DNA from: an uncultured Paenibacillaceae bacterium
Lineage (GTDB): Bacteria; Bacillota; Bacilli; Paenibacillales; K13
Direction: 5' to 3'
Length of the DNA stretch: 64,000 nt
NCBI GenBank assembly: GCA_913056365.1
Contig: CAJXLT010000013.1
Coordinates: forward strand, 1 to 64,000
The notes beneath the pieces are model-generated. The model saw only the letters and a list, made by a program, of their open reading frames with translations. It did not search any database and was not told the DNA's origin. The position numbers and the translations under genes were made by a program. How positions within the stretch are numbered: position 1 is the stretch's first letter; each line of letters starts with the position of its first letter. Of this stretch, positions 30,084-40,624 are shown in pieces.

Positions 30084-30526
30084 AGGTCATTTTACTCCAG
30101 GATGTCAAAGGGCAAGGCAAAAAAGGTGATGTTAAAAATGTTTCCGAGGGCTATGCCCGTAACTTTCTGTTCCCAAAAAACTTAGCTGCTGAGGCAAGTT
30201 CCGGCAATATCAAACAGCTGGACCATCAGAAGAAGGCTGCTGACGAACGCAAGGAGAAGGAACAAGAGCAGGCGGAAGCGCTCGCTAAGAAGCTAGATTC
30301 ATTCAAGGTCGAAATTCGCGCAAAGTCGGGAGAAGGCGGGCGGTTGTTCGGTTCGATTACAAGTAAGCAGATCGCGCAGGAGCTGGCTGCGAAATCCATT
30401 AAGATCGACAAGCGAAAGATTCAGCTCGATGAGCCGATTCGCTCCCTTGGTGTTACACAAGTGCCTGTTAAGCTGCATCCGAATGTGACAGGCACGATTC
30501 ATGTACACGTAATAGAGGAAGCCTGA
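30080..30526 (+). CDS. rplI: 50S ribosomal protein L9
   Basis: A 148-residue protein with N-terminal [36 protein letters not shown] split by the long alpha helix linker (residues about 40-80, Lys/Glu/Ala-rich) and a C-terminal RNA-binding lobe. L9 binds 23S rRNA domain V and extends between ribosomes. It is coupled to gdpP and followed by the replicative helicase, the conserved order. Confidence 0.97.
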   Translation: MKVILLQDVKGQGKKGDVKNVSEGYARNFLFPKNLAAEASSGNIKQLDHQKKAADERKEKEQEQAEALAKKLDSFKVEIRAKSGEGGRLFGSITSKQIAQELAAKSIKIDKRKIQLDEPIRSLGVTQVPVKLHPNVTGTIHVHVIEEA

Positions 30527-30579
30527 CCAGGCAGCTAGCAGCTTGAAGATAAGCTGACAGCATTAAAGGAGACGTCCAG

Positions 30580-31941
30580 ATGAATGAAAGCATGATGTTC
30601 GACCGAACGCCTCCGCAAAACGTGGAAGCGGAGCAAGCGGTGTTAGGCGCAATTCTGCTCGATGGCGAAGCACTCGTTACAGCGATGGAGCGGCTTCAGC
30701 CAGAGGACTTCTATCGGGCCTCTCACCAATCGATTTATGAAGCGACGCTGGAGCTGGCCGAGGAGCAAGAGCCCGTCGATCTCGTTACGTTGACCGCCAA
30801 GCTCAAGGACAAGCAGGTGCTAGAAGAGGTTGGCGGCATCACTTACTTGACCGAGTTAGCCAACTCGGTGCCGACTGCGGCGAATGTGGACTATTATGCA
30901 CGATTGATCGAAGAGAAGGCTCTCTTGCGCAGACTGATTCGGGCAGCTACGCAAATTGCGAGCAGTGGGTATGCAAGCGAAGAAGACGTGACATCACTGC
31001 TCAGCGATGCGGAGATGCGTATTATGGAGATCGCCAACCGCAAGAAGAGCAGCGGCTTCATCGCGATTCGTGATGTCGTAATGGAAGTATTCGAGCGAGT
31101 GGAATTCCTCAACCAGAGCAAGGGCGGTACGACGGGGATTCCGTCGGGATTTCCCGACTTGGATAAGATGACGTCCGGGTTCCAACGGAATGATCTCATC
31201 ATCGTCGCTGCCCGTCCTTCAGTCGGCAAGACGGCGTTCGCATTGAACATTGCGCAGAATGTAGGTGTACGCGCGAATGAAACAGTGGCCATCTTCAGCT
31301 TGGAGATGTCAGCGGCGCAGCTCGTACAACGGATGGTATGTGCGGAGTCGAATGTCGATGCAGGCCGCATGAGGACAGGCTATCTGGAAGGTGACGATTG
31401 GGAGAAGCTGACGATGGCGATCGGCACCTTGTCGGAGGCCAGCATCTACATAGATGATTCCCCGTCCATTACGGTAGCTGACATACGCGCGAAGTGCCGC
31501 AGGCTGAAGAAGGAGAAGGGACTCGGCATGATCTTAATCGACTACCTGCAGCTGATCCAAGGTCGAGGGCGGGGCGACAATCGGCAGCAGGAAGTATCGG
31601 AAATCTCACGAACCTTGAAGCAGATTGCAAGAGAGTTGGAAGTGCCTGTCATCGCGCTCTCGCAGCTTAGCCGCGGCGTGGAGCAGCGTCAGGACAAGCG
31701 GCCCATGATGAGTGATCTGCGCGAATCGGGTTCGATTGAGCAGGATGCCGATATTGTCGCATTCCTCTACCGCGATGATTACTACGATCAGGAGAGCGAG
31801 AAGAAGAACATTATCGAAATTATTATTTCGAAGCAGCGTAACGGACCGGTAGGCACAGTAGAGCTGGTGTTCTTGAAGAATTACAACAAATTTGTCAGTC
31901 TCGACCGATCTCATGGCGAAATGACAGAAGTAGCGGGGTAA
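30580..31941 (+). CDS. dnaB: Replicative DNA helicase (DnaB; DnaC in Bacillus)
   Basis: Hexameric 5'-3' fork helicase, 453 residues. The N-terminal helical domain (RTPPQNVEAEQAVLGAILL) is followed by the RecA-like ATPase with Walker A ARPSVGKT (211-218), Walker B IDYLQLI, and the arginine-finger region. The family name in B. subtilis is DnaC. RBS AAAGGAGACG. A strong terminator follows. Confidence 0.97.
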   Translation: MNESMMFDRTPPQNVEAEQAVLGAILLDGEALVTAMERLQPEDFYRASHQSIYEATLELAEEQEPVDLVTLTAKLKDKQVLEEVGGITYLTELANSVPTAANVDYYARLIEEKALLRRLIRAATQIASSGYASEEDVTSLLSDAEMRIMEIANRKKSSGFIAIRDVVMEVFERVEFLNQSKGGTTGIPSGFPDLDKMTSGFQRNDLIIVAARPSVGKTAFALNIAQNVGVRANETVAIFSLEMSAAQLVQRMVCAESNVDAGRMRTGYLEGDDWEKLTMAIGTLSEASIYIDDSPSITVADIRAKCRRLKKEKGLGMILIDYLQLIQGRGRGDNRQQEVSEISRTLKQIARELEVPVIALSQLSRGVEQRQDKRPMMSDLRESGSIEQDADIVAFLYRDDYYDQESEKKNIIEIIISKQRNGPVGTVELVFLKNYNKFVSLDRSHGEMTEVAG

Positions 31942-31965
31942 AAATCGAAAAACAGCAGTTATTTC

Positions 31966-32004
31966 CGAACGATTGAATGTGGGGACATTCAATCGTTCGT
32001 TTTT
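31966..32004 (+). terminator. Terminator after dnaB
   Basis: CGAACGATTGAATGT (31966-31980) pairs perfectly over 15 bp with ACATTCAATCGTTCG (31985-31999) around GGGG, followed by TTTTTC. Confidence 0.9.
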
Positions 32005-32006
32005 CA

Positions 32007-32035
32007 TTGACTTTCAGAAGGGCGACTGCTACACT
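32007..32035 (+). promoter_or_regulatory. purA promoter
   Basis: A -35 TTGACT (32007-32012) and a -10 TACACT (32030-32035), spacer 17, start immediately after the dnaB terminator and about 70 bases before purA. Confidence 0.7.
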
Positions 32036-32104
32036 GAGAATGCCGCCTGCAACCGGGTGGACAATCCAGGAGCACATAGGCTCCTTGAGCGAGGGGATTA
32101 ATCC

Positions 32105-33394
32105 ATGTCAACCGTTGTCGTCATCGGAACCCAATGGGGCGATGAAGGAAAGGGCAAAATTACCGATTATTTGGCAGAATCAGCTGAAGTCGTAGCCCGC
32201 TATCAAGGGGGCAATAATGCCGGCCATACGATCTTGATCAATGAACATAAATATAAGCTGACATTAATTCCGTCCGGAATCTTCTATGCAGACAAGACAT
32301 GTGTCATCGGCAATGGCACAGTCATCAACCCGAAGGCGCTGCTAGATGAAATTCAATATATTCATGACAATGGCTTCACGACGAACAACTTGAAGATCAG
32401 CGACCGTGCGCATGTCATCATGCCGTACCATCTGCTGTTAGATCAGCTCGAAGAGGAGCGCAAGGGTGACAATAAGATTGGTACGACGAAGAAGGGCATT
32501 GGTCCCTGTTATATGGACAAGGCAGCGCGCAATGGCATTCGCATCGCCGACCTGCTGGAAGCCGACCTCTTCAGAGAGAAGGTATCGGCGCTAATTGCTG
32601 ACAAGAATAATTTGATTAAGCAGGTGTACAATGCAGAAGGTCTGGATGCAGCAGCGATCATCGAGGAATACTTAGGCTATGCAGAGCAGCTGCGTCAATA
32701 TGTAACTGATACGTCCGTTGTATTAAACGATGCGATCGACCAAGGCAAGCGGGTGCTATTCGAAGGAGCGCAGGGCGCTATGCTTGATATCGATCAAGGT
32801 ACGTACCCTTACGTTACTTCCTCGAATCCGATTGCAGGCGGAGTCTGTATCGGCGCAGGCGTAGGACCTACGAAGATTCATCAGGTTATCGGTGTAGCGA
32901 AGGCATACACGACACGTGTCGGAGATGGCCCATTCCCAACCGAATTGCATGATGCGATCGGTGACGAAGTTCGAGAGAAGGGGCATGAGTATGGCACCGT
33001 TACGGGGCGCCCGCGTCGCGTGGGCTGGTTCGACAGTGTTGTCGTCCGTCATTCTCGCCGCGTGAGCGGCATTACCGGTCTGTCGCTGAACTCGCTGGAT
33101 GTATTGACCGGGCTTGAGACAGTCAAGATTTGTACGGCTTACAAGATCGGAGATGAGGTCATTGAACACTATCCAGCAAGCTTGAAGACGCTGGCACAAT
33201 GTGAGCCTGTCTATGAAGAGATGCCAGGCTGGAAGGAAGACTTGACCAAGGTGAAGACACTGGATGAGCTGCCTGACACGGCTCGGCATTATCTGGAGCG
33301 CGTCTCTCAGTTGACGGGTATACCGATCGCGATCTTCTCTGTCGGACGTAATCGTGAGCAGACGAATATTGTACGACCGTTGTACAACGCGTAA
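32105..33394 (+). CDS. purA: Adenylosuccinate synthetase
   Basis: GTP-dependent conversion of IMP and aspartate to adenylosuccinate, the first committed step to AMP. The 429-residue protein has the P-loop-like GDEGKGK (12-18), NNAGHT, the GTKKGIGP switch region, and [12 protein letters not shown]. It has its own promoter, and the gap to dnaB contains no purine riboswitch core that I can recognise. Length is normal. Confidence 0.98.
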   Translation: MSTVVVIGTQWGDEGKGKITDYLAESAEVVARYQGGNNAGHTILINEHKYKLTLIPSGIFYADKTCVIGNGTVINPKALLDEIQYIHDNGFTTNNLKISDRAHVIMPYHLLLDQLEEERKGDNKIGTTKKGIGPCYMDKAARNGIRIADLLEADLFREKVSALIADKNNLIKQVYNAEGLDAAAIIEEYLGYAEQLRQYVTDTSVVLNDAIDQGKRVLFEGAQGAMLDIDQGTYPYVTSSNPIAGGVCIGAGVGPTKIHQVIGVAKAYTTRVGDGPFPTELHDAIGDEVREKGHEYGTVTGRPRRVGWFDSVVVRHSRRVSGITGLSLNSLDVLTGLETVKICTAYKIGDEVIEHYPASLKTLAQCEPVYEEMPGWKEDLTKVKTLDELPDTARHYLERVSQLTGIPIAIFSVGRNREQTNIVRPLYNA

Positions 33395-33413
33395 TCAACA
33401 AGCAACCGTATTC

Positions 33414-33456
33414 AACCGCCTTATCGTTCATTGTGAGCGAGGGGCGGTTTTTTTTT
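33414..33456 (+). terminator. Terminator after purA
   Basis: AACCGCC (33414-33420) pairs with GGCGGTT (33443-33449) and is followed by a run of nine T. Confidence 0.82.
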
Positions 33457-33585
33457 GTGCTGTTCCATGATGGAATGGTTTTTTTTGCTTGTGCTGGAAT
33501 GAAAGAAGCGGATATGCGTCAATACTGGTGATGATGGCCAATGAGACAACGGTGAAGTACAAAAAGAAGGCAGGAGGCAATAGCG

Positions 33586-34272
33586 ATGCGCATGTTAGGT
33601 TGGATGAGCCGGTTGCTCTTGACGACATTACTGGCAAGCACCGTATCCATGCTGTCGACATGGACGGTTATACAGCTGTATGTGGAACGAGTGCTGGAAG
33701 CCTATGAGCTGCCAAGCGCTGAACTGGATGTGAAGTTCAGTGATTTCCTCGCACAAGCAGTGAGGCAATGGCCGAATCACTCCGTATCACGTGATACCCC
33801 CGGCTTGCGGGATGAAGTGAACCGTATTCTTGTGCATGATCAGACAGAGGTCAGCCAGGAACCTGATTACCCGGAAGCGAATGAGCGTGAGGATCAGGAG
33901 AAGTCCGTTCAAGGAGATGCAGAGGGTGAGCGGAACGGAGATACGGAAGTGGAACAGGGGAGACCGGATGCGGTTGCAGTATGGGGAAGCGGCATTGTAG
34001 AGGAAGCAGATTCTGAGCAAGGGCAGGACCGCTTGTATATTAGCGCGCAAGAGTTCAATGAGAAGCGGGAGAAGTTAAGCGATGAGGACAAGTGGACGAT
34101 CTTCACATTAGTGATGTCGAAGCTGCCTAAGGAGGAGCTGCAAGCTATATCGGCATATATGGAGAACGGCATTACAGAAGCGGAAATGGAGGAACTGTTG
34201 ACGATTATGGAAACGTACTTGGATGAAGCGGACATGGACCAATTGCTCGAAATTATGAGTAATTACTCCTAG
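33586..34272 (+). CDS. Hypothetical membrane-anchored protein with acidic linker
   Basis: I do not recognise this 228-residue protein. Residues about 8-32 form one N-terminal membrane segment. Residues about 85-135 are a highly acidic, low-complexity stretch (Glu/Asp/Gln-rich). The C-terminal about 80 residues are predicted helical, with SDEDKWTIFTLVMSKLP and two similar helices ending ITEAEMEELLTIMETYLDEADMDQLLEIM, suggesting a small helical bundle outside the membrane. It has a good GGAGG RBS and precedes an M23 peptidase gene, so a cell-envelope role is possible. Confidence 0.75.
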   Translation: MRMLGWMSRLLLTTLLASTVSMLSTWTVIQLYVERVLEAYELPSAELDVKFSDFLAQAVRQWPNHSVSRDTPGLRDEVNRILVHDQTEVSQEPDYPEANEREDQEKSVQGDAEGERNGDTEVEQGRPDAVAVWGSGIVEEADSEQGQDRLYISAQEFNEKREKLSDEDKWTIFTLVMSKLPKEELQAISAYMENGITEAEMEELLTIMETYLDEADMDQLLEIMSNYS

Positions 34273-34406
34273 CACATCACTATATTCGTCTGACTACCGA
34301 CAAATCTCTCACAAGCCGTTCACAAGATAGGGATTGCCCCGAGATTCTGTCATGTGGTAGAGTATATAAGGGAGAAAATTTATATACAAAGCCAAAGGAG
34401 ACGAAT

Positions 34407-35891
34407 ATGAAAGAGTTCTGGGGGAACTTGGGGCATCGGCTTGCCAAAGCGGCCAAGTCTACCGCAACCTGGACAGTTACATATAAATGGCGGATTGCTG
34501 CTTGTGTAGGCACAGTTGGCTTGGTAACAGTCGCATCGGTAGCGGGTCACCAGTACGTTGAGCGCAATACAATTGACGTCTGGCACGTTTATGTGAATGA
34601 AGAACAAGCGGGAACGGTAACGGATCCGCAGATCATAGAGAACTATGTCGATCAGCGCTACGAGAATCTGGAAAAGCAGTATCCACAAGTACATATTGTA
34701 CTGAATGAAGAGGATATCGCATTCGAGAAGGAAACATCCTTCAAGCCGGAGAGCGATAACGATCAGGCGCTTAGCGCATTGGACAATATGCTGGAAGAGA
34801 AGACGGTAGGTGTTGCGCTTAAGATCGATGGAGAGACTGTCGCGATCGTGAAGGATCAGGAGACAGCAGATGCTATCCTGAATGACATTAAGCTTCACTT
34901 CACTGCGAATGAGCAAGATGAAGCAGCTCGCAATGTCCAGATCTTATCCGATGATGAAGCTGAGCAGGTTGCAAGAGCGACGAATCGAGAATATCAATCC
35001 GTAGGATTCGTAGAAGAAGTAGGAATAGATGAGACAGAGGGCTTCGATCCGAGTCAACTGGCAGATCCAGAACAATTGGTAGACAAGCTTCTGACCGGTG
35101 ATGTGGCTCCGACGAAGTATGTGGTGAAGGAAGGCGATTGCCTCTCCTGCATTGCCGATAAGCTGGATATTTCAGTGGACGAGATTAAGGCGAAGAATCC
35201 ACAGCTGAAGAATGACAACATCTACATCGGCGATGAGTTGGATGTGACGATATTGCAGCCGCACTTGTCGGTGAAGACGGAAGAACACGTGGAAGAATTG
35301 CATGACATCCAGTATGAGACCATCTACAAGCAGGATGACGAGTTGAAGATGGGGAAGACAGTCGTCGATCAGGAAGGGGTTAACGGCAAGCAGTTACTTA
35401 CCTTCAAGATAACGAAGATTAACGGCATGGAGCTGGAACAAGAGTTGGTGAGCAAGGAAATCATCGAAGAACCGGTATCAGCTATCGTGCGAAGAGGTAC
35501 GAAGATTATTCCGGGTGAGGGAACAGGCTCATTCTCTTGGCCGGTTAGTGGAGCGAATATTTCCAGCAGCTACGGCATGCGCTGGGGCTCCCTGCACAAG
35601 GGTATTGACCTAACATCGAAGAATAAGACGATTATGGCAACCGACAATGGTAAAGTCGTGCATGCGGGAGATAAGAGCGGGTATGGCAAAACAGTCATTA
35701 TCGATCATAATAACGGCTACCAGACGCTATACGCCCATATGAGTTCGATATCCGCAACAGAAGGCACGAACGTAGAGAAGGGCGAGAAGCTTGGTGTGAT
35801 GGGCAGTACGGGTAATTCAACTGGCGTTCACCTGCATTTTGAAATAATCAAGAACGGCACCGCGCAAAACCCAATTCAATACTTGCCATAA
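34407..35891 (+). CDS. LysM-G5-M23 cell-wall endopeptidase, membrane-anchored
   Basis: A 494-residue murein hydrolase-type protein. Order: a membrane segment at about 28-48; an unassigned region about 55-235; a LysM domain at about 238-282 (YVVKEGDCLSCIADKLDISVDEI); a G5 domain at about 285-365; a peptidase M23 domain at about 385-490. The zinc ligands H397 and D401 in HKGID and the HLHFE pair at H475/H477 are present, so it should cleave peptidoglycan cross-bridges. The location just upstream of walRK fits the role of WalRK in controlling wall hydrolases. A -10-like TAGAGTATAT lies upstream. Confidence 0.9.
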   Translation: MKEFWGNLGHRLAKAAKSTATWTVTYKWRIAACVGTVGLVTVASVAGHQYVERNTIDVWHVYVNEEQAGTVTDPQIIENYVDQRYENLEKQYPQVHIVLNEEDIAFEKETSFKPESDNDQALSALDNMLEEKTVGVALKIDGETVAIVKDQETADAILNDIKLHFTANEQDEAARNVQILSDDEAEQVARATNREYQSVGFVEEVGIDETEGFDPSQLADPEQLVDKLLTGDVAPTKYVVKEGDCLSCIADKLDISVDEIKAKNPQLKNDNIYIGDELDVTILQPHLSVKTEEHVEELHDIQYETIYKQDDELKMGKTVVDQEGVNGKQLLTFKITKINGMELEQELVSKEIIEEPVSAIVRRGTKIIPGEGTGSFSWPVSGANISSSYGMRWGSLHKGIDLTSKNKTIMATDNGKVVHAGDKSGYGKTVIIDHNNGYQTLYAHMSSISATEGTNVEKGEKLGVMGSTGNSTGVHLHFEIIKNGTAQNPIQYLP

Positions 35892-35903
35892 ATATAGTTC
35901 TGC

Positions 35904-35940
35904 AAGAGACAGTGTCAACATGTGACAGCTGTCTCTTTTC
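35904..35940 (+). terminator. Terminator between the M23 gene and walR
   Basis: AAGAGACAG pairs with CTGTCTCTT, with an inner TGTCA/TGACA stem, followed by TTTTC and T-rich sequence. Confidence 0.75.
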
Positions 35941-36019
35941 TATTTTATTTGTGCTAAAATAATAGGATAGATAACAGGGGGCGTACACATTGGAACGGAT
36001 GATAGGTGGTGCGTTGCGT

Positions 36020-36742
36020 ATGGCCAAAATATTAGTCGTCGATGATGAACAGCCGATTGCTGATATTTTAAAGTTCAATTTAGAGAAGGAAGGCTATGAG
36101 GTAGTCTGCGCATTCGATGGACAGGAAGCAGTGAATGTCGCGTTCGCAGAGAAGCCGGACTTAATTTTGTTGGATCTGATGCTGCCGATGAAGGACGGTA
36201 TGGATGTGTGCCGGGAGCTTCGAGCGGGCAAGCTGGATGTGCCGATTATTATGCTGACGGCGAAGGATACAGAGCTGGACAAGGTGCTCGGTCTGGAGAT
36301 GGGGGCCGATGATTATGTAACCAAGCCGTTCAGCACGCGTGAGTTGTTGGCTAGAGTGAAGGCTCATCTGCGGAGATTGGCGAAGCTTGGATCAGAATCA
36401 GAGGCGGAGGAGCAGAAGAAGAACAGTATTCGTCTGGCGAACTTGATGATTGACCAGGATATGTATGTCGTCTACAAGGATGGCGAAGCGCTGGACCTGA
36501 CACATCGGGAATTCGAGTTGGTGCAATACCTCGTTCGCAACAGCGGCAAGGTGATGACGCGCGAGCATCTGCTCCAAGCAGTGTGGGGATACGAATACTT
36601 GGGTGATGTGCGTACAGTAGACGTCACGATACGGCGACTGCGCGAGAAGATCGAGGATGATCCGAGCAAGCCGGAATACATCATTACCCGGCGAGGCTTA
36701 GGTTATTTGATGCGCAACCCGAAGATCGGCGGGCCTGCATGA
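36020..36742 (+). CDS. walR: Response regulator WalR (YycF)
   Basis: Essential OmpR-family regulator of cell-wall metabolism. The 240-residue protein has a receiver domain with acidic pocket DDE and phospho-acceptor D52 (LILLDLMLP), switch residues T and K in LTAKD and TKPFS, and a C-terminal winged helix ([31 protein letters not shown]). I start at the ATG of [10 protein letters not shown]; a TTG 10 codons upstream (35990) also has a good AGGGGG and might be used. The gene overlaps walK by four bases. Confidence 0.97.
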   Translation: MAKILVVDDEQPIADILKFNLEKEGYEVVCAFDGQEAVNVAFAEKPDLILLDLMLPMKDGMDVCRELRAGKLDVPIIMLTAKDTELDKVLGLEMGADDYVTKPFSTRELLARVKAHLRRLAKLGSESEAEEQKKNSIRLANLMIDQDMYVVYKDGEALDLTHREFELVQYLVRNSGKVMTREHLLQAVWGYEYLGDVRTVDVTIRRLREKIEDDPSKPEYIITRRGLGYLMRNPKIGGPA

Positions 36743-38550
36743 AGCCGCTGCGACTGTTCGGCTCGATTCAGCTGAAGCTAATCATAATCTATGTGTTGCT
36801 TATTCTTATTGCGATGCAACTGATCGGCGTCTACTTCGTGAATACGGTGGAGAATTCCTTCACGAGCAACTTCACCGAGTCGCTGAATAACCGCGTTGAC
36901 TTACTTACTCAGTATGTCGGTCAATACATGTCAGGGCAATCCGAGCGGGAGCAGGGAGAGGAACGGACGAGTTACGATGATCTGCATGATGTGGTCAGCA
37001 ACTTCAATAAGATCAGCGGTGCGGAAGTGCAGGTGCTCGACTCTAGCGGGGTGATCTTAGTCTCCTCTAATCCTATGCTGGTCGGTCAGAAGAAGACACA
37101 GCCGGAGATTGCCCAAGCGCTGCAGGGCTTCAGCTATGAGGAGAGAGTCATAGACAATGGCGTGCGCAAGCTAGCGCTCGCCTACGCGGTGAAGACAGGA
37201 AGCCGTATTATTGGCGCCGTCTATGTAACCGCTTCGATGGAAGAGATGTACGGGACGATCGACAGTATTAATCAGATCTTCATTGCCGGGACGATGATTG
37301 CATTAGGATTGACAGCGCTGCTGGGCATTCTTCTGTCCAATACGATCACGAATCCGATTAAGGAAATTACCCGAACGGCGAAGGCAATGGCAGATGGCAG
37401 CTTCAATCAGCAAGTGCGTGTGAGCGGCAATGATGAGATCGGTCAGCTCGGGCAAGCCTTCAACTATATGGTCAATCGACTGAAGGATGCGCTCTCCGCC
37501 AATGAGGAAGAGAAGGATAAGCTGGCCTCGATACTGGCGAACATGAGTGACGGCGTCATCGCTACCGATGACATGGGCAAGATTATCGTCATGAACAAGC
37601 GCGCACACCAGATGCTTCGGCTGACTGAGGAAGTCATAGGCAGTGAGATTTCATCCGTATTGGGCATGGCCAAGCCGGAGATCGACCGTCATGTGCTAGG
37701 CGATCAGCAGACGGCTATGATCGAACTGGGAGCGACAGAGGAAGACGAGCATAACGTAGTGCGTGTCAGCTTCACGCCCATATATCGGCGGGAGCGGATT
37801 ATTACTGGAACGATCATTGTTCTGCAAGATGTGACCGAGCAAGAGAAATTGGAGCACTCGCGGCGGGAGTTCGTCGCGAATGTCTCCCATGAGCTGCGTA
37901 CGCCGCTGACGACGATTAAGAGCTATCTGGAAGCGTTGCAGGACGGCGCCATTGAGGAGCAAGAGCTGGCTCATCGCTTCGTAGGTGTAGCTAGCAATGA
38001 GACCGAGCGGATGATTCGACTTGTTACCGATCTGCTCCACTTGTCCAGATTCGATTCCAAGCAAACAGTCGTGACGAGAGAGCCAACTGATATTGCCTCC
38101 ATGCTGGAGGAAGTAGCGGATCGCTTCGCCTTCCAGATGCAGCAACGGCGTATTGCGATTCAAGTGTATGCACCTGACCCTATACCTGCTGTTCCGCTTG
38201 ATCCCGATCAGATCGATCAGGTGCTAGACAATCTCGTATCGAATGCGGTCAAGTACACACCTGAAGGCGGTACGATTACGCTGGAAGCGACGCGGGTAGA
38301 AGGAGAACAGGTCGAGGTAGCGGTGCAGGACACCGGCGCAGGCATTCCGAAGAAGGATTTGCAGCATATATTCGAGAGGTTCTACCGTGTGGACAAGGCA
38401 CGCTCGCGCAACATGGGCGGAACTGGACTTGGCTTGTCCATTGCCCGGGAAATAATTAAAGCGCATAATGGATTCATCTATATTGAGTCCGAGGTGAATA
38501 AGGGCACACGGGTGTCGTTCACACTGCCGCTCGAGCATGAAGGAGAGTGA
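36739..38550 (+). CDS. walK: Sensor histidine kinase WalK (YycG)
   Basis: Partner of WalR, 603 residues. TM1 at about 13-36, an extracellular Cache-like sensor about 40-178, TM2 about 180-200, HAMP about 200-253, PAS about 258-365, HisKA with the phospho-acceptor H384 in [10 protein letters not shown], and HATPase with [11 protein letters not shown] and GTGLGLSIA. Its activity is known to be modulated by YycH and YycI encoded next. Translation is coupled to walR and yycH. Confidence 0.97.
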   Translation: MKPLRLFGSIQLKLIIIYVLLILIAMQLIGVYFVNTVENSFTSNFTESLNNRVDLLTQYVGQYMSGQSEREQGEERTSYDDLHDVVSNFNKISGAEVQVLDSSGVILVSSNPMLVGQKKTQPEIAQALQGFSYEERVIDNGVRKLALAYAVKTGSRIIGAVYVTASMEEMYGTIDSINQIFIAGTMIALGLTALLGILLSNTITNPIKEITRTAKAMADGSFNQQVRVSGNDEIGQLGQAFNYMVNRLKDALSANEEEKDKLASILANMSDGVIATDDMGKIIVMNKRAHQMLRLTEEVIGSEISSVLGMAKPEIDRHVLGDQQTAMIELGATEEDEHNVVRVSFTPIYRRERIITGTIIVLQDVTEQEKLEHSRREFVANVSHELRTPLTTIKSYLEALQDGAIEEQELAHRFVGVASNETERMIRLVTDLLHLSRFDSKQTVVTREPTDIASMLEEVADRFAFQMQQRRIAIQVYAPDPIPAVPLDPDQIDQVLDNLVSNAVKYTPEGGTITLEATRVEGEQVEVAVQDTGAGIPKKDLQHIFERFYRVDKARSRNMGGTGLGLSIAREIIKAHNGFIYIESEVNKGTRVSFTLPLEHEGE

Positions 38551-38555
38551 GAGGG

Positions 38556-39836
38556 ATGAAGGAGAAGCTGAAGACAGCGCTGCTCGTTGTGCTCGTAGCA
38601 GGCAGTTTGATGCAAAGCTATATGCTTGCATACAATCAGCCCAATTTCATTCCGATTCGTGAGACGGCGTACATTCGGACAGAGCTGACAGGCGCTGAGA
38701 AGAGCGTAGAGGACTTGGTCTTTCCCAGTGAAATGATTCTGCATTTCGGCGAGGAGCGTCATACGCTGCTCTATCCTAAGCATTACTTCTATGATCAAAT
38801 CTTCGAGATGCTGACCGAGCGCAGCTTCCAAGGAGTTCGACCTATCGCGCGATATACGAAGGACTGGAATGAGATACGGAATGAGCGTCAAGGTCTGGAA
38901 ATCACGTTCCCTGACGGACTTCCCTTCTCCGTGCTGCAATCCTTGTTCCAGATTGAAGGCGAAGTGCATCGTATGAATGATTACATCGATCGTATATGGC
39001 TGACTAGTACGGAGCGGGAAGGGGAAGTGAGGGCATACTTCTTCGCGGATCGCGGGTTCAGCGCGTATGAGGCAACGCGTATCGATCTGAGCGCACATGA
39101 ACTGGCGAGGTATGTAAACCTGGGCAGCTACTTGAATGAATTGAACAACTTCACATTGCTGCACGGCAAGTATTATGTGCCTCAAGAATCGCTGCATATC
39201 CCGATTATCGAACTTCCATACTCGACCATCACACCGCAGCAGCTGCAGAATAGCTTGTTCATTGATCCAAGTATCAGCCGTAATTTACTGGAGCGGGACG
39301 GAACAGAGATCTTCACCGATGGTAAGCGAGGGCTGCAAATCGATCGCATGAACCAATGGATGACATACTCTGATCCTGTTGCTCCAGCACCTGGACGTAC
39401 AGTCCCGGAAGAGAGCTTCTTGACTGCCATGCAGTTCGTGAATCAGCATGGGGGCTGGAACGGCAGCTATACAACGGACATGTTCAATCAAGAATGGACC
39501 CAAGTCGTTCAATATCGTCACTACTACGGCTCGTATCCAATCTTCGCCCAATCGGATACACCGTTCGGCTATATGCGCATCGTTCTTCAGCAAGGCGTTG
39601 TCTCGAACTATGAACGGTCATTAATTACACTGGACCTCGATGTAGAACCGGAGCGAGAGGAGTATTTGCTCGCAGGCGGCATGACGCTGGAACGAAAGCT
39701 CGAACAGTATGAATTCAATGCCGCGGTTGAACGGGTGTTCCCTGCATATCGGGCAGTAATTAAGGAAGAGACGGTGCGACTAATGCCGGTTTGGGTAGTC
39801 GAATTGTTCAACGGAGAGATTGACTTTCTGATATGA
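38556..39836 (+). CDS. walH: WalK regulator YycH (WalH)
   Basis: A 426-residue single-pass membrane protein (N-terminal segment about 5-25) with an extracytoplasmic YycH domain. In Bacillus YycH and YycI interact with WalK through their membrane segments and restrain it. An in-frame GTG three codons upstream lies too close to the AAGGAG; the ATG at 38556 is 10 bases from it and is preferred. It precedes yycI by 13 bases. Confidence 0.9.
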   Translation: MKEKLKTALLVVLVAGSLMQSYMLAYNQPNFIPIRETAYIRTELTGAEKSVEDLVFPSEMILHFGEERHTLLYPKHYFYDQIFEMLTERSFQGVRPIARYTKDWNEIRNERQGLEITFPDGLPFSVLQSLFQIEGEVHRMNDYIDRIWLTSTEREGEVRAYFFADRGFSAYEATRIDLSAHELARYVNLGSYLNELNNFTLLHGKYYVPQESLHIPIIELPYSTITPQQLQNSLFIDPSISRNLLERDGTEIFTDGKRGLQIDRMNQWMTYSDPVAPAPGRTVPEESFLTAMQFVNQHGGWNGSYTTDMFNQEWTQVVQYRHYYGSYPIFAQSDTPFGYMRIVLQQGVVSNYERSLITLDLDVEPEREEYLLAGGMTLERKLEQYEFNAAVERVFPAYRAVIKEETVRLMPVWVVELFNGEIDFLI

Positions 39837-39849
39837 GGAGGCGAACAGG

Positions 39850-40572
39850 ATGGAATGGGGACGTGCCAAAACAATACTGATTCTAGCCTTTCTCTTCTTG
39901 AATGTGCTGCTTGGCTATCAGTTGTGGTCACAGAAGCTTGACATTGTCGGGGAAGTGAATGATAGCGCAAGTATAGTGTTGGAGACCGAACAGCTGCTAG
40001 CCTCCCGCGGCATTATGCTCGAAACCGCAATTCCGAAGGATACGCCTCGAGCGAACGAAATTACGGTGCGCTTCCTCATGCAAGCCGATCCAATGGGGCG
40101 CACGCTTATCAGTCCTCCGATTCGCGGATTAGACCTGTTCGGTCGAACAGACTGGCAATCGTCCTTGTCGAACTACATTGATTACGTCGAGGAGTATATG
40201 CCTGATCCGATCATGAGCCGTCCAGGCGCCCTCGTACTCGATCAAGTGCATGAAGGTATACCGTTGTTCGAGGTGAACTTGTCCCTCTACGATGGCGGTG
40301 GGCAGATTGAATCGTATTCGCAAAGCTATGTCGAGATCGAATCTACGATTACCGAGAAGAAGCAGAAGATTCTGCCGGCGTATCGCGCGGTAGAGTTTCT
40401 AGCAGAGAACTACTTGGAAAGCGGCAGTGTCATTACCGATGTGCGGCTCGGCTATCATGGTCAGAGCTACAACTCGGATATTCAATATATGGCGCCGAAG
40501 TGGCGTGTTGCACTGGAGAACGGCAGTATCTATTATATACATGCGATTAATGGGGAAGTAGAGATTCTGTGA
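39850..40572 (+). CDS. walI: WalK regulator YycI (WalI)
   Basis: A 240-residue single-pass protein starting MEWGRAKTILILAFLFLNVLLGYQLW, with a YycI-type extracytoplasmic domain. It is structurally related to YycH and acts with it on WalK. The start has AGGAGG. Its place between yycH and walJ is conserved. Confidence 0.93.
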   Translation: MEWGRAKTILILAFLFLNVLLGYQLWSQKLDIVGEVNDSASIVLETEQLLASRGIMLETAIPKDTPRANEITVRFLMQADPMGRTLISPPIRGLDLFGRTDWQSSLSNYIDYVEEYMPDPIMSRPGALVLDQVHEGIPLFEVNLSLYDGGGQIESYSQSYVEIESTITEKKQKILPAYRAVEFLAENYLESGSVITDVRLGYHGQSYNSDIQYMAPKWRVALENGSIYYIHAINGEVEIL

Positions 40573-40624
40573 TGATCTTATATATATATCGAACAGGTGA
40601 ACATGCAGAAGGGGCAGGGTATAC

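Noticed and set aside
32036-32104. Purine riboswitch before purA
   Set aside because: Only a small AGGAGC/GCTCCT hairpin is present; I see no conserved purine-aptamer core.
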